In this document: positions 1-8,478 of the stretch, one piece after another
Numbering within the stretch: position 1 is the first letter of the stretch
Layout: each line of letters begins with the position of its first letter
Virus record (IMG/VR): IMGVR_UViG_3300043409_003192
Location: 1 to 36,473 of that record
Reading direction: 5' to 3' (one strand)
From: a virus
DNA length: 36,473 bases
Notes under the pieces: generated by a model
What the model saw: the letters and a program-made list of their open reading frames with translations, nothing else
Told to the model about the DNA's origin: nothing
Databases searched by the model: none
Program-made: the position numbers and the translations under genes

Positions 1-66
1 CAAGGAGATGAGTTACGTGTTATTAATTCATATTATAATTCAGAGATATTAAAAATCAATATATAA
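1..66 (+). CDS. 3' end of an upstream gene (partial)
   Basis: The window opens inside a reading frame that runs without a stop from base 1 to TAA at 64-66. It gives a 21-residue C-terminus ending in EILKINI. The stop overlaps the next start codon as TAATG, the same coupling seen at 33117-33121 and 34343-34347, which supports it as a real gene end. The neighbour suggests a baseplate or tail protein, but the fragment is too short to identify. Confidence 0.6.
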   Translation, partial: QGDELRVINSYYNSEILKINI

Positions 67-3000
67 TGTTAACACAATATAAAAATATCAAACAAATACA
101 AACTGCATCAGGTTCTATATCTGCAGAACGTTTATCTACAAGTAAAACGGAATTTGCAAGTTTTGAAGATGAAATTGTTTATTTTAATACTGATATAAAT
201 AAACAAGATAATTCACAACGTGTTGAAATGCACGTGTATGCTGGCGATACATGGATTACTGGTAATCATAAAGTTCAATTACAAACTAAAATACCAGAAT
301 ATCGCAATAAACAAACTACGGCGTTAATTCAATTCCCAGCTCAACCATTAGCTATTGATTTATACAATGAATTTGATCAATTAAAATTATCTGCCGGAAC
401 ATTTCGTATTGCTGTTAATTTTTTTAAGAATTTAATTGGTAACTATGATCAACAATATCTACGAATAGATGAAATATCACCAGATCGTACAGAAATTAGA
501 TTACGTGCCATTGATGCTGATAATCCAGACTATTTAACACAAATCACATCATATATTCAATCTGTTAAACAAACTACCGATACATATTATAAAAACTATC
601 TATTAAATTTTAGTAGAAATAACTGTGTATTATTTGTTAATAGCGTAGTCGTTGGTGAATATTTATATGTTAAATTAGCAGATCCGCTAGACACAACGAT
701 CAATGTAGATTTTAAATGTTGGATAGTTGAAGAACAAAAAGATACTTATGTAGATCGGGTTTCAATTATATTAAAATCGCTGGAAAGGCAATTTAATAAA
801 TTATCTAATCCAAATTGGGATGCTAATTCTACAATTAATATTTCTTCGGAAACTGGATTTAAAACGTGGACTGATATATTAGGATCATCAACACAAACAT
901 CGCAACAAATTGTTGATAACTATTTTTCTGGAAGTTTATCCGGCGTTAAATTAAATATTGATTATACTGATTTTAATACTTTTGTATTCTATAGTTCAGC
1001 AACAGAACGTTTAGAAAATTTCAAATATAAATTACATCTACTTGAATATTATACTTCACAAAGTTTAGTTGTATCACAAATTTCTGGTTCAGTTGCTACA
1101 ACTAACCAATCAGATTTCCTGCAACAAAAAACTGGATTATTAAGCGGGTTTGATGAGTTTGAAAAATATCTATATTATCAATCTTCCTCAAATGTAACTA
1201 CCTATGAAATTCCTATTATTAATGCAAATGTATCTGATTTAACTGGAAGTTACATACAGCCTGTACCAAAATCTACGGCCACAGTACCATATACATTATA
1301 TCCAATAACTAGTAGTCAGTTTACAGCATGGTATGAAAATTTATTTAATTCTGCATCATATTATGATTCACTGAATATTAATTCATTAGCATACGCAATT
1401 CCAGAATTCATTAGATCTGATGTTAATAGTCAATCGGCAATTACATTTGTTAATATGTTAGGACATCATTTTGATATTCTATACACGTATATTAATCATA
1501 TGACCAAAACGTTGACCCGGGAAGAAAATCCAAAATTAGGTATGCCAAATGAATTACTATATTCTGTAGCAAAACAATTTGGGTGGAACTTAATTGATGG
1601 TAATCAGCAATCAGATTTATGGTCATATGTATTAGGTACTGATGAATCTGGTACACCTGAAACCGGTTCAAATTCTGTTAATGGAACTTCATTATCGGCT
1701 CAAGACCGAACATATACCATATGGCGTAGAATTGTAAATAATTTACCGTTACTTTTAAAATCTAAAGGTACAAAACGAAGTGTTCAAGCATTGTTATCAT
1801 GTTACGGTATTCCGCAATCAATGATTTCAATTAATGAATATGGCGGACCTAGATTAGAACGAGCTCCAATATATGAAAAATTAAATTTTGACTATGCATT
1901 AGATTTAAGTGGTAGTGCTGCAGGAACCGTTGCAGTTAACTATACATCCCCTATAAACGCAGTACAACTACGTTTCCGTGCCGATGATATCGTAGCAAAC
2001 CCATTTATCCCGAGCACGATGAACTTGTTCACAGTAGGGTCTAACACCGTCACAATCGATTTTACTAGTGGTAATAAAGGTACAATGCGGTTAAATGGTA
2101 CTAGTTCTGCAAATATTGAAATATATAATGATGAATGGCTTACGACTGTATTAAGAACTAATGGTACAAATTTAGATTTAATAACTAAAAAATCCAAGTA
2201 CGGTAAGATTGTTGCTGCGGTTTCGGCATCTGCTACCGCTTCATTTGCTGGTACCGGTACTGTTACATTAGGTGGTAGTACAAGTGGAAGTCGGTTTGTT
2301 GGTCAATTACAAGAATTAAGATTATGGTCATCTAGTTTACAAGATTCTGCCTTTGACAATCACGTTAAAGCACCAGCTGCCTATAATGGAAATGTTGATG
2401 CGTATTCTGAATTATTATTTAGATTACCACTTACACAAAAAATTAATCATGCACTTACTAGTAGTTTACCAGGTGTGCAACCAGTGTCTTCTAGTATCAC
2501 GGCATCATTTACAAGTTGGACATTACCGACTCCATATGATTCATATGAAGAAATGTATTATTATGATTCCATATCATTAGGAGCTGGAACATTTGATGAC
2601 AATAAAATACGTATTGAATCTAATGATTTAGTTGGTCAATTGGATGTTAAAACTAGTGCTGAACGCAGTCAATTTGATCGAGCACCATTAGACAGTAAAA
2701 AGTTAGGAGTATATTTTTCTCCGCAAACAATGATTGATGAAGATATCATTGCACAACTAGGCTTTACAGATTTAGATCAATATATTGGTGATCCAGGTGA
2801 ATCGGAAGCAAACTCATATCCTAGATTGATTCAAGCTGCCCAGGGCTATTGGAAAAAATATAACAATCGAAATGACATTAATGAATATATCAAAATATTT
2901 ACATTGTTTGATTTATCATTCTTCAAACAACTAGAACAACTTTTACCAGCCCGGGCAGATAAAATTACGGGTATTGTAATTCAACCAAATGTATTAGAAC

Positions 3001-3563
3001 GTAGCAAAGCCACTATACTGCCTAAATTAAAACAATTTGATTCTAGTTATTATGCATTAATTGAAGAAACTCATCCAACGGCATCTGGAGATTATTTACA
3101 ATATCTAGGCTCAATTGATGGAGATATATTAACAATTTCAGCACAAGATGATGATCAGTGGCAAATGTATTTAACGGCATCACAAGCTAAAAAATATGAT
3201 GGTACTACGTATTCATATGAATATCTAATTAGATCAGGTAGTACATATATTACGGCATCTACTCCGTATTGGAGAAGTGAAGCATTATGCCCAGCAATTA
3301 CCGGTAGTACATTATCAGAATATACGGAATACCGAGCTATTATCAATTTAACAGCAAGTTATACACCTTCACAGTTTAGTGATTTTTTACCAACCGGTAT
3401 TGACAATCAACGATATTCCGGTGCAAAAATGACATCGCCTGGATTTAATGTTAGTTCTACACAAACAACTGATGGCGGACCTGTGGTGGAATGGAGAACG
3501 GCAAATCCAAACCAATTGATATATCAAAACAATGGTGAACAAGGAAGTTTTGTATTGGTATAA
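66..3563 (+). CDS. Large baseplate/tail protein with gpI-like and LamG-like regions
   Basis: This 1165-residue virion protein is probably part of the baseplate or the tail-fibre attachment. Around residues 560-585 the stretch LPLLLKSKGTKRSVQALLSC followed by YGIP resembles the P2 gpI / baseplate wedge family, where a 'lpxLlktKGTkxai' segment is typical. Residues about 630-770 form a Ser/Thr/Gly-rich beta region ending in QLQELRLWSSSL, which looks like a LamG/concanavalin-type jelly roll. A second conserved-looking segment (FFKQLEQLLPARADK, about 952-966) lies near the C-terminus. The first 500 residues are not recognised. The start is the ATG of the TAATG overlap with the upstream gene, and no Shine-Dalgarno is present. 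The next three genes also look like tail proteins. A structural tail role is fairly certain; the exact T4 equivalent is not. Confidence 0.7.
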   Translation: MLTQYKNIKQIQTASGSISAERLSTSKTEFASFEDEIVYFNTDINKQDNSQRVEMHVYAGDTWITGNHKVQLQTKIPEYRNKQTTALIQFPAQPLAIDLYNEFDQLKLSAGTFRIAVNFFKNLIGNYDQQYLRIDEISPDRTEIRLRAIDADNPDYLTQITSYIQSVKQTTDTYYKNYLLNFSRNNCVLFVNSVVVGEYLYVKLADPLDTTINVDFKCWIVEEQKDTYVDRVSIILKSLERQFNKLSNPNWDANSTINISSETGFKTWTDILGSSTQTSQQIVDNYFSGSLSGVKLNIDYTDFNTFVFYSSATERLENFKYKLHLLEYYTSQSLVVSQISGSVATTNQSDFLQQKTGLLSGFDEFEKYLYYQSSSNVTTYEIPIINANVSDLTGSYIQPVPKSTATVPYTLYPITSSQFTAWYENLFNSASYYDSLNINSLAYAIPEFIRSDVNSQSAITFVNMLGHHFDILYTYINHMTKTLTREENPKLGMPNELLYSVAKQFGWNLIDGNQQSDLWSYVLGTDESGTPETGSNSVNGTSLSAQDRTYTIWRRIVNNLPLLLKSKGTKRSVQALLSCYGIPQSMISINEYGGPRLERAPIYEKLNFDYALDLSGSAAGTVAVNYTSPINAVQLRFRADDIVANPFIPSTMNLFTVGSNTVTIDFTSGNKGTMRLNGTSSANIEIYNDEWLTTVLRTNGTNLDLITKKSKYGKIVAAVSASATASFAGTGTVTLGGSTSGSRFVGQLQELRLWSSSLQDSAFDNHVKAPAAYNGNVDAYSELLFRLPLTQKINHALTSSLPGVQPVSSSITASFTSWTLPTPYDSYEEMYYYDSISLGAGTFDDNKIRIESNDLVGQLDVKTSAERSQFDRAPLDSKKLGVYFSPQTMIDEDIIAQLGFTDLDQYIGDPGESEANSYPRLIQAAQGYWKKYNNRNDINEYIKIFTLFDLSFFKQLEQLLPARADKITGIVIQPNVLERSKATILPKLKQFDSSYYALIEETHPTASGDYLQYLGSIDGDILTISAQDDDQWQMYLTASQAKKYDGTTYSYEYLIRSGSTYITASTPYWRSEALCPAITGSTLSEYTEYRAIINLTASYTPSQFSDFLPTGIDNQRYSGAKMTSPGFNVSSTQTTDGGPVVEWRTANPNQLIYQNNGEQGSFVLV

Positions 3564-3577
3564 TTTTTATACTATAC

Positions 3578-3590
3578 ATATTTATATAAA
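3578..3590 (+). promoter_or_regulatory. Candidate late promoter ATATTTATATAAA
   Basis: The core TATTTATA at 3579-3586 ends 22 nt before the ATG at 3608. It matches the motif repeated before many genes in this window. The transcript start has not been determined. Confidence 0.5.
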
Positions 3591-3607
3591 ATAAAGGTTA
3601 AAACAAT

Positions 3608-4258
3608 ATGGGATACTTAGATAATTCTAGCGTTACAATTGACGCAATACTAACATTAAAAGGTCGTGAATTACTTGCAAAGGGTGGAAATGCATTTCAA
3701 ATTACGCAGTTTGCATTAGGAGATGATGAAATTGATTATTCATTATGGAATCCAGATCATCCACTTGGAACTGATTATTATGGTACTATTATAGAAAATA
3801 TGCCAGTAACAGAAGCAATTCCGGATGAAACTCAAGCATTAAAATACAAATTAATTACACTTCCAAAACAAACAACTAATATACCAGTTGTGACAGTTGG
3901 AAATACTACACTTACATTATCAGCACCAGGTGATAGTACTATAATTGCCCCGAATACAAGCAATTTCCAAGGCGGAAATGCAAATTTAGGATATACAGCT
4001 ATTTTGTCTGATTCATCGGTTGCTGATATTCAAGTAACTAGAGCATTACAAAATTCAACACTTCCAACCACTCCACGTTTTATTGGAGATAATGAAGATG
4101 CACAAAGTGTTGCAGTTGCTGGATTTGAATTCCGTGTTGTTGCAAAAACTCAAATGATTGAAGATAAAACCGCAACGGTTACGGTAATTGGTAATGAAAC
4201 GGGTGGCAGTGTAACAATTACATTGACAGTTAAAAAAGCAACTACTGCAACTATATAA
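3608..4258 (+). CDS. Putative virion (tail/baseplate) protein
   Basis: This 216-residue protein begins MGYLDNSSVTIDAILTLKGR. I associate that opening (TIDAiLTxkGRelLA..) with small structural proteins encoded near baseplate genes of large marine myoviruses, but I cannot name a family. The C-terminal part (about residues 165-216) is a Val/Thr-rich beta region (ATVTVIGNETGGSVTITLTV) like a bacterial Ig-like domain. The gene follows a candidate late promoter and has a weak AAAGG 10 nt before the ATG. It is 13 nt from the next gene, so the two are probably co-transcribed. Function beyond a tail-associated role is unknown. Confidence 0.55.
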   Translation: MGYLDNSSVTIDAILTLKGRELLAKGGNAFQITQFALGDDEIDYSLWNPDHPLGTDYYGTIIENMPVTEAIPDETQALKYKLITLPKQTTNIPVVTVGNTTLTLSAPGDSTIIAPNTSNFQGGNANLGYTAILSDSSVADIQVTRALQNSTLPTTPRFIGDNEDAQSVAVAGFEFRVVAKTQMIEDKTATVTVIGNETGGSVTITLTVKKATTATI

Positions 4259-4271
4259 TAGGTAAAAAAAA

Positions 4272-5552
4272 ATGAATTATACAAATTTAAAATCTCAACC
4301 ACGCCATGGTGGTGTTCCTAGATTACCAGCACAACTAACACGAGAAAATCAGCAATTACGAGATCAAAATCAAGTATTAAGTACAGCTAACAATGGAATT
4401 ACCGATCAGGTACGGCAATTGGCACAACAACTTGCCAATCAAATGGTTGCAGAACAACAGCAAACTCAGATATTAGCTCGTAATGGTAGAACTTATACTA
4501 AATTTGATACTGCTAATGATATTATTTCGAATCAAACAGAAACTGTTACGGCAGGATTATGGTCGGATAATTTAGCAAGTTTAGAAACGTTTTTTACATC
4601 CTCAATTCAAACTACATCACAACGTAGATATTATGTTGATACATATCATAAAGCTACTACAGAAACTGGCTCCGCTGTACAATTTTCATTGGCATTTGGT
4701 CATGCATTAGGTAGTGGATCTGATTCGCAAGGTCAACTTAATGATTCTCCTAGTAAAGCAATTTATTCACAGTATAAACAATTATTGCTTTCTCCAACTG
4801 ATACACGTTTTACAACTGCTGGATCTGGAAGCACTGATTATATTTACATTGTTAACTTCAAACGTAATCGTTTAAAAGAACGTTTAGATGCTGGAAATTT
4901 TGAATTACCATTAAGAACAATATCAGGTTCTCGACCAACTAATGCTACCGGTAGTATTGTAACATCAGGTTCTAATATTATTACATTGATTGATGATTCA
5001 TCAATTTCATCAGCTGCCGTTGGTGATTCTGGTAAAGTATATAATATTGTATCTGGATCTATTAATAGTGGAGTATTTAATCCATCAGCGCCTGTTTATT
5101 ATGGATTAGCATACCCGGATTATGGAACTTTAATATTAGACGGCAAGATGCTTGATCAACAATTAAGATTTCAAACAAATACCGGTTCTAGTTCGGAAGG
5201 AAATAATCATTTTGCATTATTCCATTCAATATCAGGATCGGCAACTCAAACAAATCTTGCTACTGGTGATCCATATGGTTTCCTAGCACGTAATTCAGAA
5301 AAAGTAACAAGTACACATTATTTTGTAAGGGTAAAAAATGCGGAATATAATTTTTCTAATAATCCTTCGTATGTTACGGGGAGTGTTGGACAAATAGCAC
5401 AATCAACGTTTATTAGTGATCCTAAAACATATATTACTACAATTGGATTATATAATGATTCACAACAATTATTGGCGGTTGCAAAACTTTCTAAGCCGTT
5501 GTTGAAATCATTCCAACGAGAAGCATTGATTAGAGTCAAGTTAGACTACTAA
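4272..5552 (+). CDS. Tail/baseplate protein with N-terminal coiled coil
   Basis: In this 426-residue protein, residues about 22-65 form a Gln-rich coiled coil (LTRENQQLRDQNQVLSTA), which suggests oligomerisation. The remainder is Ser/Gly/Thr-rich and looks like a beta-structured virion protein. The last 45 residues carry TTIGLYxxxxQLLAxxKLxxP and LIRxxLD-type patterns that recur at the C-terminus of the product of 5608-7251, so the two proteins share a terminal module. A hairpin terminator follows 18 nt after the stop. No Shine-Dalgarno is visible beyond a weak 'agg'. A baseplate or tail-tip component is the likely role, inferred from context. Confidence 0.6.
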   Translation: MNYTNLKSQPRHGGVPRLPAQLTRENQQLRDQNQVLSTANNGITDQVRQLAQQLANQMVAEQQQTQILARNGRTYTKFDTANDIISNQTETVTAGLWSDNLASLETFFTSSIQTTSQRRYYVDTYHKATTETGSAVQFSLAFGHALGSGSDSQGQLNDSPSKAIYSQYKQLLLSPTDTRFTTAGSGSTDYIYIVNFKRNRLKERLDAGNFELPLRTISGSRPTNATGSIVTSGSNIITLIDDSSISSAAVGDSGKVYNIVSGSINSGVFNPSAPVYYGLAYPDYGTLILDGKMLDQQLRFQTNTGSSSEGNNHFALFHSISGSATQTNLATGDPYGFLARNSEKVTSTHYFVRVKNAEYNFSNNPSYVTGSVGQIAQSTFISDPKTYITTIGLYNDSQQLLAVAKLSKPLLKSFQREALIRVKLDY

Positions 5553-5570
5553 AAATAACAGTAATTTGAG

Positions 5571-5601
5571 CCCGTTATATTTATATGTATAACGGGTTTT
5601 T
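5571..5601 (+). terminator. Intrinsic terminator with promoter motif in its loop
   Basis: A perfect 9-bp stem, CCCGTTATA / TATAACGGG (5571-5579 and 5588-5596), has an 8-nt loop and is followed by TTTTT. It closes the 3608-5552 gene pair. The loop and stem edge contain the ATATTTATA motif. Confidence 0.8.
5577..5586 (+). promoter_or_regulatory. Candidate late promoter ATATTTATAT inside a terminator hairpin
   Basis: The core TATTTATA at 5578-5585 ends 23 nt before the ATG at 5608, the same geometry as the other copies. Here the TATAAAA half seen in most copies is missing. Confidence 0.45.
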
Positions 5602-5607
5602 ACTATT

Positions 5608-7251
5608 ATGGCAGAATCGAAAATACAAGAACAAACTACTTATAATGGCCCAATACCTACGGTCTTTAAAAAGATTAATGCATCTGATGTAAAAGTTACA
5701 CCATTTCAAACATATAAATCGTGGTCAGTTATATCAGGTAGTGCAACTTCTAGTGCTTTACCACTTCAAGCAATTTATTCTGATATAAATTATTTACCAG
5801 CATTAGGTTCAAATTTAACATATAATGATGCAAAAAATATAGATGATTCTTTGCAAACGATTACTTATTTTTCTGTTAATCATTTATATTATAAACATAA
5901 ATTAGATCCGATGAAAACATATGGTCCTACTAATTTAAACAGGACACCTAAATTTTTATATCAATCAGCATCTATATTATCATTTCCTCAAGTACGAATT
6001 GGCGAAGGTATTAAACCTGCTTCATTTATAATGTCATCTAGTTTTGAATATAGTATACCTAGTATATATGGTGGTAGTACATATGGTTCTAGTTTGTATG
6101 GCATTGCTTCAGTAATATCAATACCATTATATATAAACTCAGACCGTTACGGCAATTTATATAATGCATCGTATGATACAAGTTCAATAATTTCCGATGT
6201 AATGTTTTATGAAGGATTTAATGAATATTTTGATACATCTAGAATTGATTTTGAATATGCAAATGTAAATTTCAAACCAGGTATAAAATGTAGTCCTGAG
6301 TATACTAATAACTATGGTTTATTAGCAGAGTTTAATAATAATGGTTATATAAAAACAGAACTTAATGGCAATTACGATCGGAATCACGATTATGCAATTT
6401 CATTTTGGATTTATGCAACAGAAACCGTAGGTGTGTCAAATTTAATTATGGCTAAAGCTTCTAGTTCATTAACACCACAATATCCATTTAAAATTGAAGT
6501 AAATAACAATTTTTTAGTATATACAATTGCTGGCAGTACTACATTTAAATCACAACTAATATCTACAATAGAAATTGATGTTGTAAATCATATACATGTA
6601 GTATGTCAAAAATCCGGCAGTACTATGCAAATTTGGATAGATGGAAATGTAGATATATCTGCTACTAATAACCTATTAATTGATACAATGTCACCATTTA
6701 CAGCATCAGCTCGTATTGATAATTCAGATCCATTATATATTGGAGGTTGGGAATCTAATTCAAACATGACCGGAGATATAGATGAAATACGTATTTTTAA
6801 TCGAGCATTAACTGCAACGGAAATTGGATATTTAGCTAATAGAACCGAAGGTGGTACATTTATGCAAACCAATCATATAGGAAACATATTTACAAAACAA
6901 GGTGTTGCTGTTATTTCTACTCCAGATTATCGATTCAATAATATTTTAAATTTACCATATACTGCATCATATCGTAGTACTAAAACAATTTATGAATTAG
7001 GCGTTTTAGCAAATGCTGATGCGGGTGATTTTAATATGTCATCTAATATTTCATTAACTGCGGATGATGATTCCACTTATTATAATTTTGTAACCGGAAG
7101 CGCATTTGCACCATATGTTACTACAATTGGATTATATGACAATGCTGGACAACTTCTTGCAATAGGTAAATTAGCACAACCAATTCGCAAACGTCCGGAT
7201 GTGGATATGAATTTTTTAATTAGAATAGATTTAGATAAGAATATATCATGA
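5608..7251 (+). CDS. LamG/concanavalin-like tail protein
   Basis: This 547-residue protein has a convincing LamG-type jelly-roll domain at about residues 240-412, with the strand pattern YAISFWIYA, HIHVVCQKSG, MQIWIDGNVD and GDIDEIRIFNRALTATEIG. Such domains bind glycans or act as structural modules in phage tail proteins. The N-terminal 230 residues are Ser/Tyr-rich and not recognised. The final 45 residues repeat the TTIGLYxxxxQLLAxxKLxxP module found at the end of the 4272-5552 product. The stop overlaps the next start as ATGA (7248-7251), so the kinase-like gene is translationally coupled to it. A role in the baseplate or receptor-binding apparatus is inferred. Confidence 0.7.
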   Translation: MAESKIQEQTTYNGPIPTVFKKINASDVKVTPFQTYKSWSVISGSATSSALPLQAIYSDINYLPALGSNLTYNDAKNIDDSLQTITYFSVNHLYYKHKLDPMKTYGPTNLNRTPKFLYQSASILSFPQVRIGEGIKPASFIMSSSFEYSIPSIYGGSTYGSSLYGIASVISIPLYINSDRYGNLYNASYDTSSIISDVMFYEGFNEYFDTSRIDFEYANVNFKPGIKCSPEYTNNYGLLAEFNNNGYIKTELNGNYDRNHDYAISFWIYATETVGVSNLIMAKASSSLTPQYPFKIEVNNNFLVYTIAGSTTFKSQLISTIEIDVVNHIHVVCQKSGSTMQIWIDGNVDISATNNLLIDTMSPFTASARIDNSDPLYIGGWESNSNMTGDIDEIRIFNRALTATEIGYLANRTEGGTFMQTNHIGNIFTKQGVAVISTPDYRFNNILNLPYTASYRSTKTIYELGVLANADAGDFNMSSNISLTADDDSTYYNFVTGSAFAPYVTTIGLYDNAGQLLAIGKLAQPIRKRPDVDMNFLIRIDLDKNIS

Positions 7252-7793
7252 TACGATTAAAACAACTTTTACGAGAATTATCTGACTCAGAACAAACGAA
7301 ATTGTTGGATAAAATAAAAAACAAACAATTTCGTTTAATCGGCGGAGGTGATAATGGACGTGTTTATACAATTGATGGAGAAGACAAAGTTTTTAAAATT
7401 ACAACGGAACGAGATGAATTCGAAGTTGCTAAAATTATTGTAAATCGATCAGCTGAATTTACATGTTTTATTCCTGTATATTATGTTAGCGATCGAGAGC
7501 AATTGTATATAATGGCAAATGCAGAAACATTGCCAGAATCCGATCGTATCATTATTGATAAATTCATGGAACAATTCAAAGAATTTGCTCGAGCAGAAGG
7601 CGGTGAAGTTTCTATATTTGATTTTTTAGATGCAGATGGTGCACGTAATACAAATGTTTCACTTGTAAATTTTATACGTGCTTTGCAACGAGATGTTGAT
7701 AAATTAGATATTCCGGAATTTGAATTAGATTTAGATTTTAGTTCGGCAAATATGATGATATGGAATAATAAATTAGTATTAGTAGATTGGTAA
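7248..7793 (+). CDS. Minimal kinase-like (APH/protein-kinase fold) protein
   Basis: This 181-residue protein carries the landmarks of the protein-kinase/aminoglycoside-phosphotransferase fold in the right order. There is a Gly-rich loop, GGGDNGRVY (32-40), a candidate ATP-binding lysine K50 in VFKIT, a catalytic-loop Asp with Asn five residues later (D163 and N168 in LDFSSANMM), and a metal-binding Asp in the final VDW (D180). The chain ends one residue after that Asp, so everything C-terminal to the DFG-equivalent is absent, and the usual HxD/HGD histidine is missing. Family members are normally about 250-300 residues. It overlaps the upstream LamG gene by 4 nt. It could be an active mini-kinase or a binding pseudokinase; the target is unknown. 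Confidence 0.6.
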   Translation: MIRLKQLLRELSDSEQTKLLDKIKNKQFRLIGGGDNGRVYTIDGEDKVFKITTERDEFEVAKIIVNRSAEFTCFIPVYYVSDREQLYIMANAETLPESDRIIIDKFMEQFKEFARAEGGEVSIFDFLDADGARNTNVSLVNFIRALQRDVDKLDIPEFELDLDFSSANMMIWNNKLVLVDW

Positions 7794-7805
7794 ATAAAAT
7801 AAGTT

Positions 7806-8288
7806 ATGGCAAAAAATCACTTTCACAGCGCCGGTAATTCGAAACGAGCTACGGCAATTAAATATGGTTATAAATCTGGATTAGAACATACTGTAGCAGA
7901 TTGGATAAAAACTACTGAGTATGATTTGAAATACGAGACAGAAATCATACATTATATTGTACCCGAGCGTAAAGCAAAATATACACCTGATTTTGTATTC
8001 GTTAAACGCAACGGTCAATTTATGTTTGTTGAAACAAAAGGACGATGGACTACGGCTGATCGTACTAAAATGAAACATGTTCTACAATCAAATCCAGGTG
8101 TTGATATTCGTATGGTATTTCAAAATCCAAACCAAAGATTGTCAAAAACTAGTAAAACTACGTATGCTGAATTTGCATTAAAATTAGGAATAAATCAAGT
8201 TGCAAAAAAAGATATTCCTGAAGAATGGTTATTGGAATGTGTGAAATCTGGCGAATCTCCTATAAATGTTAAACGTTTCTTTGAATAA
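7806..8288 (+). CDS. T7 endonuclease I-type Holliday-junction resolvase
   Basis: This 160-residue nuclease is probably specific for branched DNA and would resolve recombination and replication junctions before packaging. The PD-(D/E)xK signature of the T7 endonuclease I family is complete: E27 in SGLE, D62 in YTPDF, and E76 and K78 in FVETKG. The spacing (35, 14, 2) is close to that of T7 gp3 (E20, D55, E65, K67). Length also fits the family (T7 protein 149 residues). It sits 12 nt after the kinase-like gene and upstream of primase and Mre11-Rad50, so it belongs to a DNA replication and repair island. T4 itself uses an unrelated resolvase (gp49), so this looks like a non-orthologous replacement. 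Confidence 0.85.
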   Translation: MAKNHFHSAGNSKRATAIKYGYKSGLEHTVADWIKTTEYDLKYETEIIHYIVPERKAKYTPDFVFVKRNGQFMFVETKGRWTTADRTKMKHVLQSNPGVDIRMVFQNPNQRLSKTSKTTYAEFALKLGINQVAKKDIPEEWLLECVKSGESPINVKRFFE

Positions 8289-8478
8289 GGTTGGATTTTA
8301 AAATTATTTTTAATATATTCATGATATGTTAATAAACTTTATTATATTAATTGATTAAATCATTTATTGATTTGATCGTTTGATCAGTAATGCAATGTAT
8401 GTGTCAAACATATATAATTATATTATTTATTATTAATAATTAATTGGATTATGTACAGTTTTTTATTATAATATTAAT
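8289..8478. other. AT-rich spacer with repeated TTGAT, upstream of primase
   Basis: This 190-nt non-coding gap is the longest in the window apart from 27367-27558. It is extremely AT-rich. Within 8351-8387 TTGAT occurs several times (attgattaaatcatttattg, then gatttgatcgtttgatcag), and TGATTAAATCA is close to palindromic. No ATATTTATA motif and no clear hairpin terminator is present. It may hold a promoter for the replication/repair genes or protein-binding sites; neither is shown. Confidence 0.4.

Noticed and set aside
660-667. TATTTATA inside the first large tail gene
   Set aside because: It lies deep in a coding region with no start codon of a supported gene downstream; a chance match in AT-rich DNA.
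8289-8478. tRNA or small RNA gene in the gap before primase
   Set aside because: No cloverleaf-forming arms, no CCA-type end and too little GC; only AT-rich repeats are visible.
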